Shown here: piece by piece, positions 15,175 through 23,621 of the stretch
Numbering within the stretch: the first letter of the stretch is position 1
Layout: each line of letters begins with the position of its first letter
Origin: DASUPK01 sp035265665
GTDB taxonomy: Bacteria > Actinomycetota > Thermoleophilia > Solirubrobacterales > 70-9
Length of the DNA stretch: 45,669 nucleotides
Assembly: GCA_035265665.1 (NCBI GenBank)
Contig: DATFOK010000137.1
Coordinates: 1-45,669 of the forward strand
Direction: 5' to 3'
Made by a program: the position numbers and the translations under genes
The notes under the pieces: model-generated
What the model saw: the letters and a program-made list of their open reading frames with translations, nothing else
What the model was told of the DNA's origin: nothing
Databases searched by the model: none

Positions 15175-15912
15175 ATGGGCACGGAGGGCAGAGCCGCGCT
15201 GGTCACGGGCGCCAGCAGCGGGATCGGCGCCGCGACGGTGAGGTCGCTGGCGAGCGCCGGCTTTGAGGTGGTCGCCGCAGCCCGGCGGCTCGAGCGCTGT
15301 GAGGAGCTGGCGCGCGAGGTCGGCGGACGGGCGCTGCGCCTGGACGTCACCGATCCCGAATCTGTTGCTCAGCTGGCGGAGGAGCTACCCGACCTCGATG
15401 TATTGGTCAACAACGCCGGAGGTGCGGTCGGGTTCGAAACGGTGGGCAACGCCGACGAGGAGCATTGGCGCCGGATGTATGAGACCAACGTGATGGGCGT
15501 GATGCGCGTGACCAAGGCGCTGATGCCGGCCCTGGAGCGCAGCGGCGATGCCTACATCGTTGTCGTCGGCTCCGTGTCGGGCGTCGAGGTCTATCCGCGC
15601 GGCGGCGGTTACACGGCGGCCAAGCACGCGGCCCACGCGGTCAGCCGGACTCTCCGCCTCGAGCTGCTCGGCAAGCCGATCCGTGTCACCGAGATCGCCC
15701 CCGGCCTGGTCGAGACCGAGTTCTCGCTGGTCCGTTTCGAGGGCGACGCGGAGAAGGCGGCCAGGGTCTACGAGGGGACCATGCCGCTGACCGCCGAGGA
15801 CGTCGCCGATGCGGTCGCCTACGTCGTCACCCGGCCGCCACACGTGGACATCGACTACGTCTCGATCAAGCCGACGGAGCAGGCGACGGCGCGTGACGTG
15901 TACCGGCGCTGA
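15175..15912 (+). CDS. Short-chain dehydrogenase/reductase
   Basis: This 245-residue protein is a classical SDR. TGASSGIG at residues 11-18 binds NAD(P), DVLVNNAGGA is the conserved NNAG, and GSVSG plus YTAAK supply the catalytic Ser, Tyr and Lys. The ending (PRDVYRR-like, here TARDVYRR) and the VSIKPTEQA motif match the YdfG-like NADP-dependent serine/3-hydroxy acid dehydrogenase branch. ATG 15175 is preferred over 15166 because it brings the Rossmann motif to the usual distance. It follows glycerate kinase by about 40 bases on the same strand, and the two might act together in hydroxy-acid metabolism, but this is inference. Confidence 0.9.
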   Translation: MGTEGRAALVTGASSGIGAATVRSLASAGFEVVAAARRLERCEELAREVGGRALRLDVTDPESVAQLAEELPDLDVLVNNAGGAVGFETVGNADEEHWRRMYETNVMGVMRVTKALMPALERSGDAYIVVVGSVSGVEVYPRGGGYTAAKHAAHAVSRTLRLELLGKPIRVTEIAPGLVETEFSLVRFEGDAEKAARVYEGTMPLTAEDVADAVAYVVTRPPHVDIDYVSIKPTEQATARDVYRR

Positions 15913-15935
15913 GAATCAACCACCGGTCGGATCGC

Positions 15936-16313
15936 TCAGTAGGGAGGTTCGAGGCCCTCGAACATGGGGAAGTGGCGTACGTTCGTGGTCATGAGATCGG
16001 CGTCAATCACGATCGCCGTGGCGGCGATGAGGTAGTCGACATCGTCGATGCCGCTGTGGCTGGGCCGATAGTCACGCGCAAGGCGTCCCGCCCGTCGAGT
16101 CAGGGTCTCCGTCACTGGAATCCAGCCAAGGGCGGAGCAGAACTCCTCGACCACCCCAATCTCCTCATCACGCACTCCTGCCAGAAGCTCGAACCGAACC
16201 AGCTCACTCGCCAGAACCTCCTCATCCTTCTCGATCAGGTCCGTGAGCAGGTTGACGGCGGACGGCACCCGCCGGAGGTGGTCTACGGCAACCGTCGTGT
16301 CGATCAGCTTCAC
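15936..16313 (-). CDS. vapC: VapC-type PIN-domain toxin
   Basis: This 125-residue protein is a PIN-domain ribonuclease of the type II VapBC toxin family. Acidic residues expected at the active site are D5 (MKLIDTTVAVDHLR), E42 (RFELLAG), and D93 in DDVDYLIAATA, with TTNVRHFPMFEGLEP near the end. It should cleave RNA (tRNA or rRNA in characterised members) when free of its antitoxin. Its start overlaps the stop of the upstream antitoxin gene by 4 bases, the usual coupled arrangement. The annotation is supported by domain and operon, but the RNA target cannot be told from sequence. Confidence 0.9.
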   Translation of the reverse strand: MKLIDTTVAVDHLRRVPSAVNLLTDLIEKDEEVLASELVRFELLAGVRDEEIGVVEEFCSALGWIPVTETLTRRAGRLARDYRPSHSGIDDVDYLIAATAIVIDADLMTTNVRHFPMFEGLEPPY

Positions 16314-16567
16314 GCCAGGCCGAGGCGGCGAAGGCGCTCATTGAGGTCACCGCGAACGGCGTCCACATACTCCGCCCCTGTGAAGTCCCGATCCTCCCAG
16401 ACACCGGCGCTTCGCCTCAAGGCCGTAAGCCGCTGCTCCTTGCTCCGGCTCCCGTAGGTGCTTCTGATGGCGCGGCGGATCAGCTCCGACCGCGACGCGC
16501 CGCTTGCCTCAGCTGCACGATCGAGAAGCTCGACCTCCTCATTTCCCAGGGTGACCTGCGTTCTCAT
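16310..16567 (-). CDS. vapB: VapB-type ribbon-helix-helix antitoxin
   Basis: The protein of 85 residues begins MRTQVTLGNEEVELLDRAAE. This gives a beta strand and the two helices of a ribbon-helix-helix (CopG/Arc-like) DNA-binding domain (ASRSELIRRAIRSTYG). The C-terminal part, about residues 45-85, would wrap the VapC toxin. Two in-frame ATGs lie upstream (16573 and 16579). The shorter start is preferred because the strand MRTQVTL is the normal N-terminus and it leaves the palindrome just upstream free as an operator. As antitoxin it should neutralise VapC and repress the operon. Confidence 0.85.
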   Translation of the reverse strand: MRTQVTLGNEEVELLDRAAEASGASRSELIRRAIRSTYGSRSKEQRLTALRRSAGVWEDRDFTGAEYVDAVRGDLNERLRRLGLA

Positions 16568-16580
16568 CGACATCACCATA

Positions 16581-16592
16581 CATCACGTGATG
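16581..16592. promoter_or_regulatory. Palindromic operator upstream of vapBC
   Basis: CATCACGTGATG is a perfect 12-bp palindrome 14 bases upstream of the preferred vapB start. Ribbon-helix-helix antitoxins bind such sites as dimers to autorepress. The assignment rests on position and symmetry. Confidence 0.6.
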
Positions 16593-16615
16593 GCACAGAC
16601 CCGTCGAGCGGCCGC

Positions 16616-17902
16616 CTACTTCCCGGATTCCGCCGCCGCCTCCGCCTCACCGGACTGGCGCAGGAGCGCCCCCGTGGTCTGCTCGAGCACCCGGCGCCAG
16701 GCCGAGATCCCCTTCTCCTCCTGCTCGACCGTGTCCAGCACGCGCTGCACCCGGCGGGCGGAGATCTGGATCCCGTGGCGTGCGGCGATCTCCTTGTAGC
16801 GCTGGTAGTCGCGTGCCAGCGCCACGGTCACTGACTCGAATCCGTGCTTGGCGATCTGCAGGCGGGCTGAGTAATCGAGGATCGAGGTCCCGAACATCAG
16901 CTCGTCGTCGAACTCGGGCTCGATCAGGATGATGTCGACGTCCGGGAAGCGCTCATTCCAGGACTGCACCGCCATATGGAGCCGGGCATGGGCGAGCAGC
17001 CGGAAGGCCTGGTTGCCAATCGCCGGCATGCCCATGTCGGAGACGCGCCGCACCTTCGAGCCGAAGACGGTCGGGATGCGGGTCTCGAAGTCGTTCACGT
17101 AGGGCACCAGCGGGTTGACGACCACGATGAACTTGGCGCCGGCCTCCACGGCGACGTCGACGTTGGTCGTGGAGATGATGCCTCCGTCGATCAGCTGCCT
17201 GCCGCGCAGCTCGTAGGGCTCGTAGACGATCGGCAGCGCCCCGGAGGCGGCGACGGCGCGGGAGATCGGGACGTTCTCCCACTCGCCCTCACCGAAGACG
17301 ATCCGCTCGCAGGTGTCGAGGTCCGTAGCCACGATCCGGAGCTCGTTGGCGAGCTCGCGGAAGTCGTTGGTGCGGTCGGGATCGGAGAGCACGTTGCGCA
17401 CGTACTTCTCGATGCCGCGGTTGTGGTAGACGCCGGTCGGGAGACCCTCGGCGAGTCCCATGACGACGTCGACCATGGAGATCTCGCCGACGTTTCCCGC
17501 GAGCCGCCGGACCATGGCGGCGACCCGCAGAGGGAGGACCGCGAGCCGGCCCGCGAAGCCTCGGTAGTTCGGCCGCAGCAGGGTGCGCAGCGAGGCGTTC
17601 TCGATCGGGGACGGCAGCGCCTTGTCGAGGACGCGGAACATCTCCTCCGGGGTGATGCCGTTGGCGACCATGCTGCCGACGAATGCACCTGCGCTGGTGC
17701 CGACGTAGATGTCGAAGTCGTTGACGGTGCGGTTGACGGCGAGCAGGTCGAAGGCGCGCAGCGCGCCCATCTCGTAGACGCCCCCGGTGAAGCCACCCCC
17801 GCCCAGGACGAGTGCGGTCTTGTCGCCCCGGCCGCGCCGCCTCCTCCCCCGGGTACCGCGCGGCTTGCCATCGGGGCCGTCGAGCTGGACGACTTTCCCC
17901 AT
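16616..17902 (-). CDS. Patatin-like phospholipase
   Basis: This 428-residue protein has the patatin-fold elements. The oxyanion glycine-rich loop is LVLGGGGFTGGVYEMG (about residues 31-46), the nucleophile elbow is GTSAG with Ser70 (residues 68-72), and the catalytic Asp lies in QLIDGGIIS. The N-terminus is very basic (about residues 12-27) and has no signal peptide. A C-terminal extension of about 80 residues carries EEFDDELMFG-type and basic helices. It should hydrolyse acyl ester bonds of lipids in the cytoplasm or at the membrane. It is transcribed away from the D-Ala-D-Ala carboxypeptidase gene across an 87-base divergent region. Confidence 0.88.
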   Translation of the reverse strand: MGKVVQLDGPDGKPRGTRGRRRRGRGDKTALVLGGGGFTGGVYEMGALRAFDLLAVNRTVNDFDIYVGTSAGAFVGSMVANGITPEEMFRVLDKALPSPIENASLRTLLRPNYRGFAGRLAVLPLRVAAMVRRLAGNVGEISMVDVVMGLAEGLPTGVYHNRGIEKYVRNVLSDPDRTNDFRELANELRIVATDLDTCERIVFGEGEWENVPISRAVAASGALPIVYEPYELRGRQLIDGGIISTTNVDVAVEAGAKFIVVVNPLVPYVNDFETRIPTVFGSKVRRVSDMGMPAIGNQAFRLLAHARLHMAVQSWNERFPDVDIILIEPEFDDELMFGTSILDYSARLQIAKHGFESVTVALARDYQRYKEIAARHGIQISARRVQRVLDTVEQEEKGISAWRRVLEQTTGALLRQSGEAEAAAESGK

Positions 17903-17940
17903 TCGGCCCGCGATTATGACAAGGCGGGCTGGTCAGCCAG

Positions 17941-17960
17941 CCGAGGTACCGCAACCTCGG
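17941..17960. promoter_or_regulatory. Inverted repeat in a divergent intergenic region
   Basis: CCGAGGT and ACCTCGG form a perfect 7-bp inverted repeat around 6 bases. It sits between the divergent patatin-like and carboxypeptidase genes, so it could be an operator acting on both, or a leader hairpin of the latter. Confidence 0.5.
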
Positions 17961-17989
17961 TGGGGTACGCCTGTTTCAGGCAGGAACCC

Positions 17990-19294
17990 ATGGGGACCTC
18001 GATGCGCAGAGGGGCGGTCACGCTCGCGCTGCTGGGCGCGGCGGCCGTTGCCTTGCCCGCGATCGCGCAGGCCAGCCCGGGCGGGCCGGACAAGGCGTTC
18101 AGCACACCGGTCGCGCACGCCTCGGCGAAAGCGAAGAAGGCCGTTTCGGCACCCGGGCTGAGGGCGGGCCTGGCGAGGCTCTTCCACCGGGCCGGCAAGA
18201 GCGGGGCGATGGTGATCGATCCGGCCACGGAGAAGGTGTTGTTCGCTCGCAAGGCGAGGCGCCCTCGGATCCTCGCCTCGAACACGAAGTTGTTCACCAC
18301 CGCCGCCGCGCTGTCGCGCTTCGAGCCCGACGGGCGTCTGCTCACCACGACCTTCTCGATCGATGACGTCTCCGACGGGGTCAGCCAGAGCCTCTATCTC
18401 CGCGGAGGTGGCGACCCGACGCTCACCACTTCCGGGCTGAACAGGCTCGCCGATCGGGTGCGCGCCGCGGGCGTGGACTCGGTGCAGGGACCGCTGCGCT
18501 ACGACGACTCGTTCCTCGACCGCCAGTCCGGGATCCCTCAGCACGGCATCTCCCGGGAGCGTGTCGGGACGCTGTCGGCGCTGACCATCGACAGCGGCGC
18601 GCCCGGCGACCCGGCGAAGCTGGCGGCGCAGCGCTTCCTGGATGCACTCCGCCGGGAGGGCATCTCGATCGGAAGCAGCGTGGCGCCGTCCGCAGTCCCC
18701 CAGTCCGCCGTGCAGGTGGCCGAGCTCGGATCACCGACCATGGCCGACCTCGTCCGTGACACGAACGTTCCCTCCAACAACTTCCTGGCGGAGATGCTGC
18801 TCAAGGACGTCGGCGGCCAGTTCGGCGACGCGGGCTCAACCGCCGGCGGGATCGCGGCGGTCAGGCGGTTCGCGTCACAGCACGGCGCCCAGTTCAAAGG
18901 TGAGAACGGATCGGGGCTCAGCCGGCGCAACAAAGCGTCCCCCGCTTCGGTGGTCGAGCTGCTCGAGGCGATGCTGGAAGTCGACGAGAACAAGACGCCC
19001 CAGGAACAGGCAGACCAGAGGCGGCTGCGGGACGCCTGGATTCGCTCACTCGCGGTGGCCGGTCGGAGCGGCACGCTCGCCCGCCGCATGCGCGGGACGG
19101 CCGCCCGAGGGAACTGCTTCGCCAAGACCGGCACTTTGAACCGGGTGAGCGCGCTCTCGGGATACTGCTTCCGGGGCGCGAGGGACGGCGCGCATGCGGT
19201 GGTCTTCTCGCTGCTGATGAACCGGGTCGACGTGGGCCGCGCCCACCTCGCGCAGGACCGGATGACGGCGCTGATGGCGCGCTACAGCCGCTAG
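17990..19294 (+). CDS. dacB: D-alanyl-D-alanine carboxypeptidase, S13 family (DacB-like)
   Basis: This 434-residue secreted enzyme trims or cleaves peptidoglycan cross-links. A signal peptide covers about residues 6-29 (LALLGAAAVALPAIAQASP). The penicillin-binding-protein motifs are S97-N-T-K100 (ILASNTKLFT), SNN in NVPSNNFLAEML, and KTG in CFAKTGTLN near the C-terminus. The insertion between the first two motifs is the mark of the S13 class. The ATG at 17990 has AGGA 5-8 bases upstream; an ATG at 18002 is also possible. A longer open frame continues upstream, but that part is antisense to the lipase gene and is not real. Confidence 0.92.
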   Translation: MGTSMRRGAVTLALLGAAAVALPAIAQASPGGPDKAFSTPVAHASAKAKKAVSAPGLRAGLARLFHRAGKSGAMVIDPATEKVLFARKARRPRILASNTKLFTTAAALSRFEPDGRLLTTTFSIDDVSDGVSQSLYLRGGGDPTLTTSGLNRLADRVRAAGVDSVQGPLRYDDSFLDRQSGIPQHGISRERVGTLSALTIDSGAPGDPAKLAAQRFLDALRREGISIGSSVAPSAVPQSAVQVAELGSPTMADLVRDTNVPSNNFLAEMLLKDVGGQFGDAGSTAGGIAAVRRFASQHGAQFKGENGSGLSRRNKASPASVVELLEAMLEVDENKTPQEQADQRRLRDAWIRSLAVAGRSGTLARRMRGTAARGNCFAKTGTLNRVSALSGYCFRGARDGAHAVVFSLLMNRVDVGRAHLAQDRMTALMARYSR

Positions 19295-19330
19295 ACGCCG
19301 TCTGTCGGCCGCCATCGCGCGACCGGACCC

Positions 19331-19375
19331 GCCGCTTGCATGGCAAAGCGGCTCGTCCCGGATACTGCGCGAGCG
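19331..19375 (+). repeat. NTF2-family leader, copy 3
   Basis: CCGCTTGCATGGCAAAGCGG (19331-19350) resembles the hairpin of the repeats at 2577 and 3868. GATACTGCG (19362-19370) follows and the ATG comes 6 bases later. This layout matches the leader of the NTF2 fusion gene at 3840. GATACT could be a -10 element, which would make the transcript nearly leaderless. Confidence 0.5.
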
Positions 19376-19780
19376 ATGTCTCAGGAGAACGTCAGGATCG
19401 TGCGAGAGGCCTTCGATGCGCTCCTGGGAGGGAATCAGGAAGAGACAGCACAGCTGGTAGATCCCGAGGTCGAGTTCCACGGCACCGTCGGCGGGCTTCA
19501 GGAGGGCCAGATAGCCCACGGTCAGTCCCAGATCGACGAGACCTTCGAGACCGAGGACCTGGAGGCGTGGGAAGGGCGTCGCCTGGAGGCAGAGGATTTC
19601 ATCGACGCCGGCGACGTCGTCGTCGTCCTCTTGCACGAATACCGGCGCGGTAGAGGCAGCGGAGTCGAGCTGGAAACCAAGACGGCAGTTGTCGTTGCGG
19701 TCAGCGGAGGAAAGGTGATTCGTATCCAGGGCTACATGGATCGGGGTGCAGCCCTCAAAGCGGTCGGGCTTTCGGAGTAG
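19376..19780 (+). CDS. NTF2/SnoaL-like protein
   Basis: This 134-residue protein runs MSQENVRIVREAFDALLGG, then VDPEVEFHGTVGGL, and ends GAALKAVGLSE, so it belongs to the same subgroup as the array at 2.6-4.0 kb. The ATG at 19376 is chosen instead of 19340 because MSQENV is the family N-terminus, and because the 12 residues before it are encoded within a repeated leader. The function of this subgroup is unknown. It stands alone between dacB and the convergent ligA. Confidence 0.83.
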   Translation: MSQENVRIVREAFDALLGGNQEETAQLVDPEVEFHGTVGGLQEGQIAHGQSQIDETFETEDLEAWEGRRLEAEDFIDAGDVVVVLLHEYRRGRGSGVELETKTAVVVAVSGGKVIRIQGYMDRGAALKAVGLSE

Positions 19781-19793
19781 CCCTTAGACCTGT

Positions 19794-21857
19794 CTACACG
19801 CGCCCGCGGGGCGGGGTGCTGCGCTTCCTGGGTGTCCCGTCGGAGCCGACCAGCCGCTGCAGCCCCTTCTCGTCGATCACCTCCGTGCCGAGCTCCTCGG
19901 CCTTGGCGAGCTTCGACCCGGGGCTGTCGCCGGCGATCAGGTAGTCGGTCTTCTTCGAGACCGAATTGACGACCTTGCCTCCCGCCAGGCGGATCAGCTT
20001 GGTGGCCTGCTCGCGGGAGAGGTTCGGCAGCGTGCCGGTGAGAACGAGCGTCTTGCCATCGAGCGGCCCGCCCTGCTGGCGCCGCTCGGATGGGTCGAGC
20101 TCCATCCGCAGCCCCGCCTTGCGCAGCCGCTCGATCAGCTTCCGGGTCCGCTCTTCGGAGAGCTCCTCGTAGATCTGCTCGGCGAGGATCGGCCCGATCC
20201 CCTCGGCCGTCACGATGTCCTCCGGCTGCGCCTCCAGCAGGGCGTCCATCGTGCCGAAGTGCTCGGCCAGCGACTCGGCGTTGACGAAGCCGATCCCGGG
20301 GATGCCGAGGGCATACAGCACCCGCGAGAATGGCATCTTCTTCGCCTCCTTGACCTCCTCCATCAGGTTCTCCGCCGAGACCTTCCCGAAGCCCTCAAGG
20401 TCGGCGATCCGCTCCGCCGTCAGGTCGAAGATGTCGGCTGCGTCGGAGATCAGGCCCTCCTGCAGGAAGCGATAGGCGTTCTTCTCGCCGAGTCCCTCGA
20501 TCTCCAGAGCGCCGCGGAAGTGCTTGATGTGCTGGAACTGCTGGCCGGGGCAACCGGTGCGGTTGGGGCAGATGGTGAAGACACCGTCGTCGGGCTTCAC
20601 CGTCAGCGTCCCGCAGAGCGGGCACTTCTTTGGCGGCCGGGCTCGGCGTGCGCCCTTCTTGCGGCGCTGGATGATCGGGGAGACAACCTGCGGAATGACG
20701 TCGCCGGCGCGCATCACCACGACCTCGTCGCCCTCGCGCACGTCCTTGCGCTCGAGGTCCTCCTCGTTGTGAAGCGTCGCGGTGCTCACTGTGACCCCGC
20801 TCACGTGCACCGGCTCGAGCATCGCGAAGGGCAGGAGGTGGCCGGTGCGGCCGACGTTCCAGACGATCTTGTTGAGCTTCGTGGTGGCGGTCGTCGGGGC
20901 GAACTTCCAGGCGACGGCCCAGCGCGGCTCGCGCCCGGCGACCCCGAGCTCGCGCTGCAGCCCGCGGTCGTCGACCTTGATGACCACGCCGTCGATCTCG
21001 AAGTCGAGCGCCTCGCGGCGGTCCTCCCACCAGCGACAGCGCCCCGCGACCTCGTCTATCCCGTGCAGGATCGAGACGTCGTCGTTGACCTTGAAGCCCC
21101 GCTCGCGCAGCCACTCGAGCGACTCGGAGTGGGCCTTCGGCTCCCAGCCCCTCAGTGCTGCGACTCCATAGCACCAGATCGAGAGCGGCCGGGTGGCCGT
21201 GATCGAGGAGTCGAGCTGGCGCAGCGAACCCGCGGCGGCGTTGCGCGGATTGGCGAACGTCGAGAGCCCCTCCTGAGCGCGTTGCTCGTTCACCTTGGTG
21301 AAACCGGCGATCGGCAGGTAGACCTCGCCGCGGACCTCGACCAGCTCGGGCGCGGCCTCGATCGAGAGCGGAATCGCCTTGATCGTCTTCAGGTTCTGCG
21401 TGACGTCCTCGCCGATCCGGCCGTCGCCGCGAGTGGCGCCGCGGGTGAAGACGCCGTTCTCGTAGGTGAGCGAGATCGCCAGGCCGTCGACCTTCGGCTC
21501 GGTGACGTAGCGGATCTCGCGGCCCGAGATGTCGAGGCGCTCGAGCCGGCGCTCCACCCGCTTCGCCCAGGCCCGGAGCTCATCCTCGTCGCGCGCGTTC
21601 GCGAGCGAGAGCATCGGCTCGTGGTGGGGGACCTGCTTGAACTTGTCGAGGGGCGCGCCGCCCACCCGCTGGGTCGGCGAGTCGGGGGTGAGCAGGTCGG
21701 GATGCTCCTCCTCGATGCCCTTCAGCTCGCGGAGCAGGTCGTCGTACTCGGGATCCGAGATCTCGGGGTCGTCGAGGACGTAGTAGCGGTGGTCGTGGTA
21801 CGCGATCTGCCGCCGGAGCTCCTCGGCCCGCTTCTTTGCCCCCTTTGTGGCGCTCAC
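19794..21857 (-). CDS. ligA: NAD-dependent DNA ligase
   Basis: This 687-residue enzyme seals nicks in replication and repair. In order it has domain Ia with the HDHRYYVLDDPEISDPEYD motif, the adenylation site EPKVDG with Lys122, the OB fold, a four-cysteine zinc finger (CPLCG...CPNRTGCPGQ), a helix-hairpin-helix region (GLGEKNAYRFLQEGL to GIGPILAEQIYEEL), and a C-terminal BRCT domain (GKTLVLTGTLPNLSREQATK). The start is taken as GTG at 21857, which shares GTGA with the stop of surE, so the two genes are translationally coupled. A longer start at 21914 would overlap surE by 60 bases and adds an untypical N-terminus. Confidence 0.95.
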   Translation of the reverse strand: MSATKGAKKRAEELRRQIAYHDHRYYVLDDPEISDPEYDDLLRELKGIEEEHPDLLTPDSPTQRVGGAPLDKFKQVPHHEPMLSLANARDEDELRAWAKRVERRLERLDISGREIRYVTEPKVDGLAISLTYENGVFTRGATRGDGRIGEDVTQNLKTIKAIPLSIEAAPELVEVRGEVYLPIAGFTKVNEQRAQEGLSTFANPRNAAAGSLRQLDSSITATRPLSIWCYGVAALRGWEPKAHSESLEWLRERGFKVNDDVSILHGIDEVAGRCRWWEDRREALDFEIDGVVIKVDDRGLQRELGVAGREPRWAVAWKFAPTTATTKLNKIVWNVGRTGHLLPFAMLEPVHVSGVTVSTATLHNEEDLERKDVREGDEVVVMRAGDVIPQVVSPIIQRRKKGARRARPPKKCPLCGTLTVKPDDGVFTICPNRTGCPGQQFQHIKHFRGALEIEGLGEKNAYRFLQEGLISDAADIFDLTAERIADLEGFGKVSAENLMEEVKEAKKMPFSRVLYALGIPGIGFVNAESLAEHFGTMDALLEAQPEDIVTAEGIGPILAEQIYEELSEERTRKLIERLRKAGLRMELDPSERRQQGGPLDGKTLVLTGTLPNLSREQATKLIRLAGGKVVNSVSKKTDYLIAGDSPGSKLAKAEELGTEVIDEKGLQRLVGSDGTPRKRSTPPRGRV

Positions 21858-22684
21858 CGCTGGGTGGGGGCCTCCGTGGTGACTGCCGCGGGCAGCATCC
21901 CCTCGAAGTCCCACGCGCGGAGCCGGTCCAGGCTGGGCCGGTCAGTGAGATCGAAGTGGACGGGCGTGACCGAGATGCGCTCATGCGCGATCGCGGAGAG
22001 ATCGGACCCCCGCTCGTCCTCGAACGAGGGCTCGTAGCCGTAGATCTGATACCGGTGGCGCCCGGTGTCCGGATCCTCGTCGACCAGCTTCATCTCATCG
22101 TTGTAGAGCCGCTTGCCGAGGTGGGTGACCTCCACTCCTGCCGGCTCTCCTGATGGGAAGTTGACGTTGAGCAGAGTGTCCGCGGGAAGGGGGTCCTCGG
22201 CCACGCGACGCACCAGCTCGGCGGAGAACGCCGCGGACGCCGTGAAGTCGTACTCCCGCCTCGCGTAGTAATCGGCGCCACTGGCCTCCGACTGCTGGGA
22301 GAGCGCAATCGCGGGAATCCCGAGCACGATCCCCTCCAGGGCCGCCGCCACGGTGCCGGAATAGGTGATGTCGTCGCCCAGGTTGGAGCCGTGGTTGATG
22401 CCCGAGACGATCAGCTCGGGACGTTCTCCGATCAACCCGAGCTCGGCGAACCGCACGCAGTCGACCGGGGTTCCGTCGGTCGCGTAGCCATTCGACCCGT
22501 CCTCGAATGGGATCTCCTCGACCCAGAGCGGCGAGCGGGTGGTGATGCTGCGCGCGGTGGCGCTGCGGTTGGAATCGGGGGCCACCACATGGACCTCGAG
22601 ACCGTCGATTCCGATCAGCTCCTTGCGCAGGGCCTGCAGGCCCCCGGCGTGTATCCCGTCGTCGTTGGTGATCAGAACTCTCAC
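21854..22684 (-). CDS. surE: 5'/3'-nucleotidase SurE
   Basis: This 276-residue protein is SurE, a metal-dependent phosphatase that removes phosphate from nucleoside monophosphates. The metal-site motif MRVLITNDDGIHAGGLQAL is at the N-terminus (N7, D8, D9), SRSATARSIT-type residues follow near residue 40, and SGINHGSNLGDDITYSGTV carries the ligand Asn. The start is GTG, and a TAGAAT element lies 7 bases before it. The stop overlaps the ligA start by 4 bases. The C-terminal tail of about 20 residues is slightly longer than usual. Confidence 0.94.
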   Translation of the reverse strand: MRVLITNDDGIHAGGLQALRKELIGIDGLEVHVVAPDSNRSATARSITTRSPLWVEEIPFEDGSNGYATDGTPVDCVRFAELGLIGERPELIVSGINHGSNLGDDITYSGTVAAALEGIVLGIPAIALSQQSEASGADYYARREYDFTASAAFSAELVRRVAEDPLPADTLLNVNFPSGEPAGVEVTHLGKRLYNDEMKLVDEDPDTGRHRYQIYGYEPSFEDERGSDLSAIAHERISVTPVHFDLTDRPSLDRLRAWDFEGMLPAAVTTEAPTQR

Positions 22685-22691
22685 ACCAACG

Positions 22692-22697
22692 ATTCTA
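22692..22697 (-). promoter_or_regulatory. -10 element for surE, probably leaderless
   Basis: On the minus strand TAGAAT ends 7 bases before the surE GTG. Transcription would start at or right next to the first base of the start codon, and no ribosome binding site is seen. No good -35 hexamer is apparent. Confidence 0.5.
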
Positions 22698-22718
22698 GGT
22701 TGACGGCTTCGCCCTAAA

Positions 22719-22742
22719 CGGCGGCCACAAACACCGCCGCCG
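22719..22742 (-). terminator. Hairpin after the ZIP transporter gene
   Basis: CGGCGGC and GCCGCCG form a 7-bp perfect stem around a 10-base loop. On the minus strand the stem is followed by GTTTA. It begins 3 bases after the stop of the ZIP gene and separates it from surE. Confidence 0.6.
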
Positions 22743-22744
22743 GA

Positions 22745-23596
22745 TCAACCGCCCCCGTAGGCGATGACCATCTCGGTCGCCACGCCCAGGAAGACGCCTG
22801 CGCCGAGCATCAGTAGGCCGAGCTCACGGTGGCCCAGTCGCCTCATCGCGCCCCAGATCTCGCCGATCACGTAGAGGATCGCCCCTGCGGAGACGGAGTA
22901 GAAAAGCAGCTCCAGCGGCTCTGACGTGACGTTGTAGCCGACGATCGCGCCCAGGAAGACGGGGCCACCGCCCACCAAGCCGGCCAGCGCGAGCCATCTC
23001 CAGCTGGGGCGGACGTCGCCGAGCGGGCCCACGATGCCGAAGCCCTCCGTGGCGTTATGAACGGCGAAGCCCACGATCAGGACGGTGGCGAGGCCGATCT
23101 CGCCCGTGCTGGCGGAGACGCCGATCGCCAGGCCCTCGGCGAAGTTGTGCAAGCCGATCGCCGCGGCGATCGTCATCCCGGTCCGCAGGGCCAACGCCCT
23201 CGCGCTGTACTCATCCCCAGCCGCGATCTCGGCCTGTTCCACGGTCATGGCGTCGGTGGCGCCCCCGGAGATCGGCGGCTTCGGGGGACGCATTCGACGT
23301 TCGACCAGTGCCAGGCCGGCGCCTCCGGCCGTGAAGCCCCCGCCCAGCATCAGCGCGAGACCAAGTCCCTCGAGCAGCGAGCCCTCGCCGTCGCCGAGCT
23401 CCTCGAAGTGCTCCTCCACGATCTCGACCCCGTGCACGAGGACCTCGGCGAAGAGGAAGGCGAGCACGCCGACTGAGAACATGGCCAGGGCGACCTTCGC
23501 GCGCTGGGAGACGAACTCGATCCGCCCGAGGGGCAGCCCGAGATAGATCGTGAACCCGGCCAGGGCGCCGAGCAGGACTGTTTCCCCAAATGACAC
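22745..23596 (-). CDS. ZIP family divalent metal transporter
   Basis: This 283-residue membrane protein has about eight helices and a charged cytoplasmic loop (about residues 100-130, with VERRMRPPKPPISGG). The ZIP signature HNFAEGLAIG, with its metal-binding His and Glu, is in the fourth helix, and a second related motif HNATEGFGI is in the fifth. It should move Zn2+, Mn2+ or Fe2+ into the cytoplasm. A palindrome like a DtxR-family box lies 26 bases upstream of its start, so metal-dependent repression is likely. The start ATG at 23596 is well placed and no other candidate fits better. Confidence 0.9.
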   Translation of the reverse strand: MSFGETVLLGALAGFTIYLGLPLGRIEFVSQRAKVALAMFSVGVLAFLFAEVLVHGVEIVEEHFEELGDGEGSLLEGLGLALMLGGGFTAGGAGLALVERRMRPPKPPISGGATDAMTVEQAEIAAGDEYSARALALRTGMTIAAAIGLHNFAEGLAIGVSASTGEIGLATVLIVGFAVHNATEGFGIVGPLGDVRPSWRWLALAGLVGGGPVFLGAIVGYNVTSEPLELLFYSVSAGAILYVIGEIWGAMRRLGHRELGLLMLGAGVFLGVATEMVIAYGGG

Positions 23597-23621
23597 GAGG
23601 GCGGCAGAATAACAGAACCAG

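Noticed and set aside
16976..17989. N-terminal 338 codons of the frame that contains dacB
   Set aside because: It is antisense to the patatin-like gene; the signal peptide and ribosome binding site show the true start at 17990.
20259..22037. Plus-strand open frame of 592 codons
   Set aside because: It is antisense to ligA and surE and has Leu/Arg/Ala/Asp-rich shadow composition.
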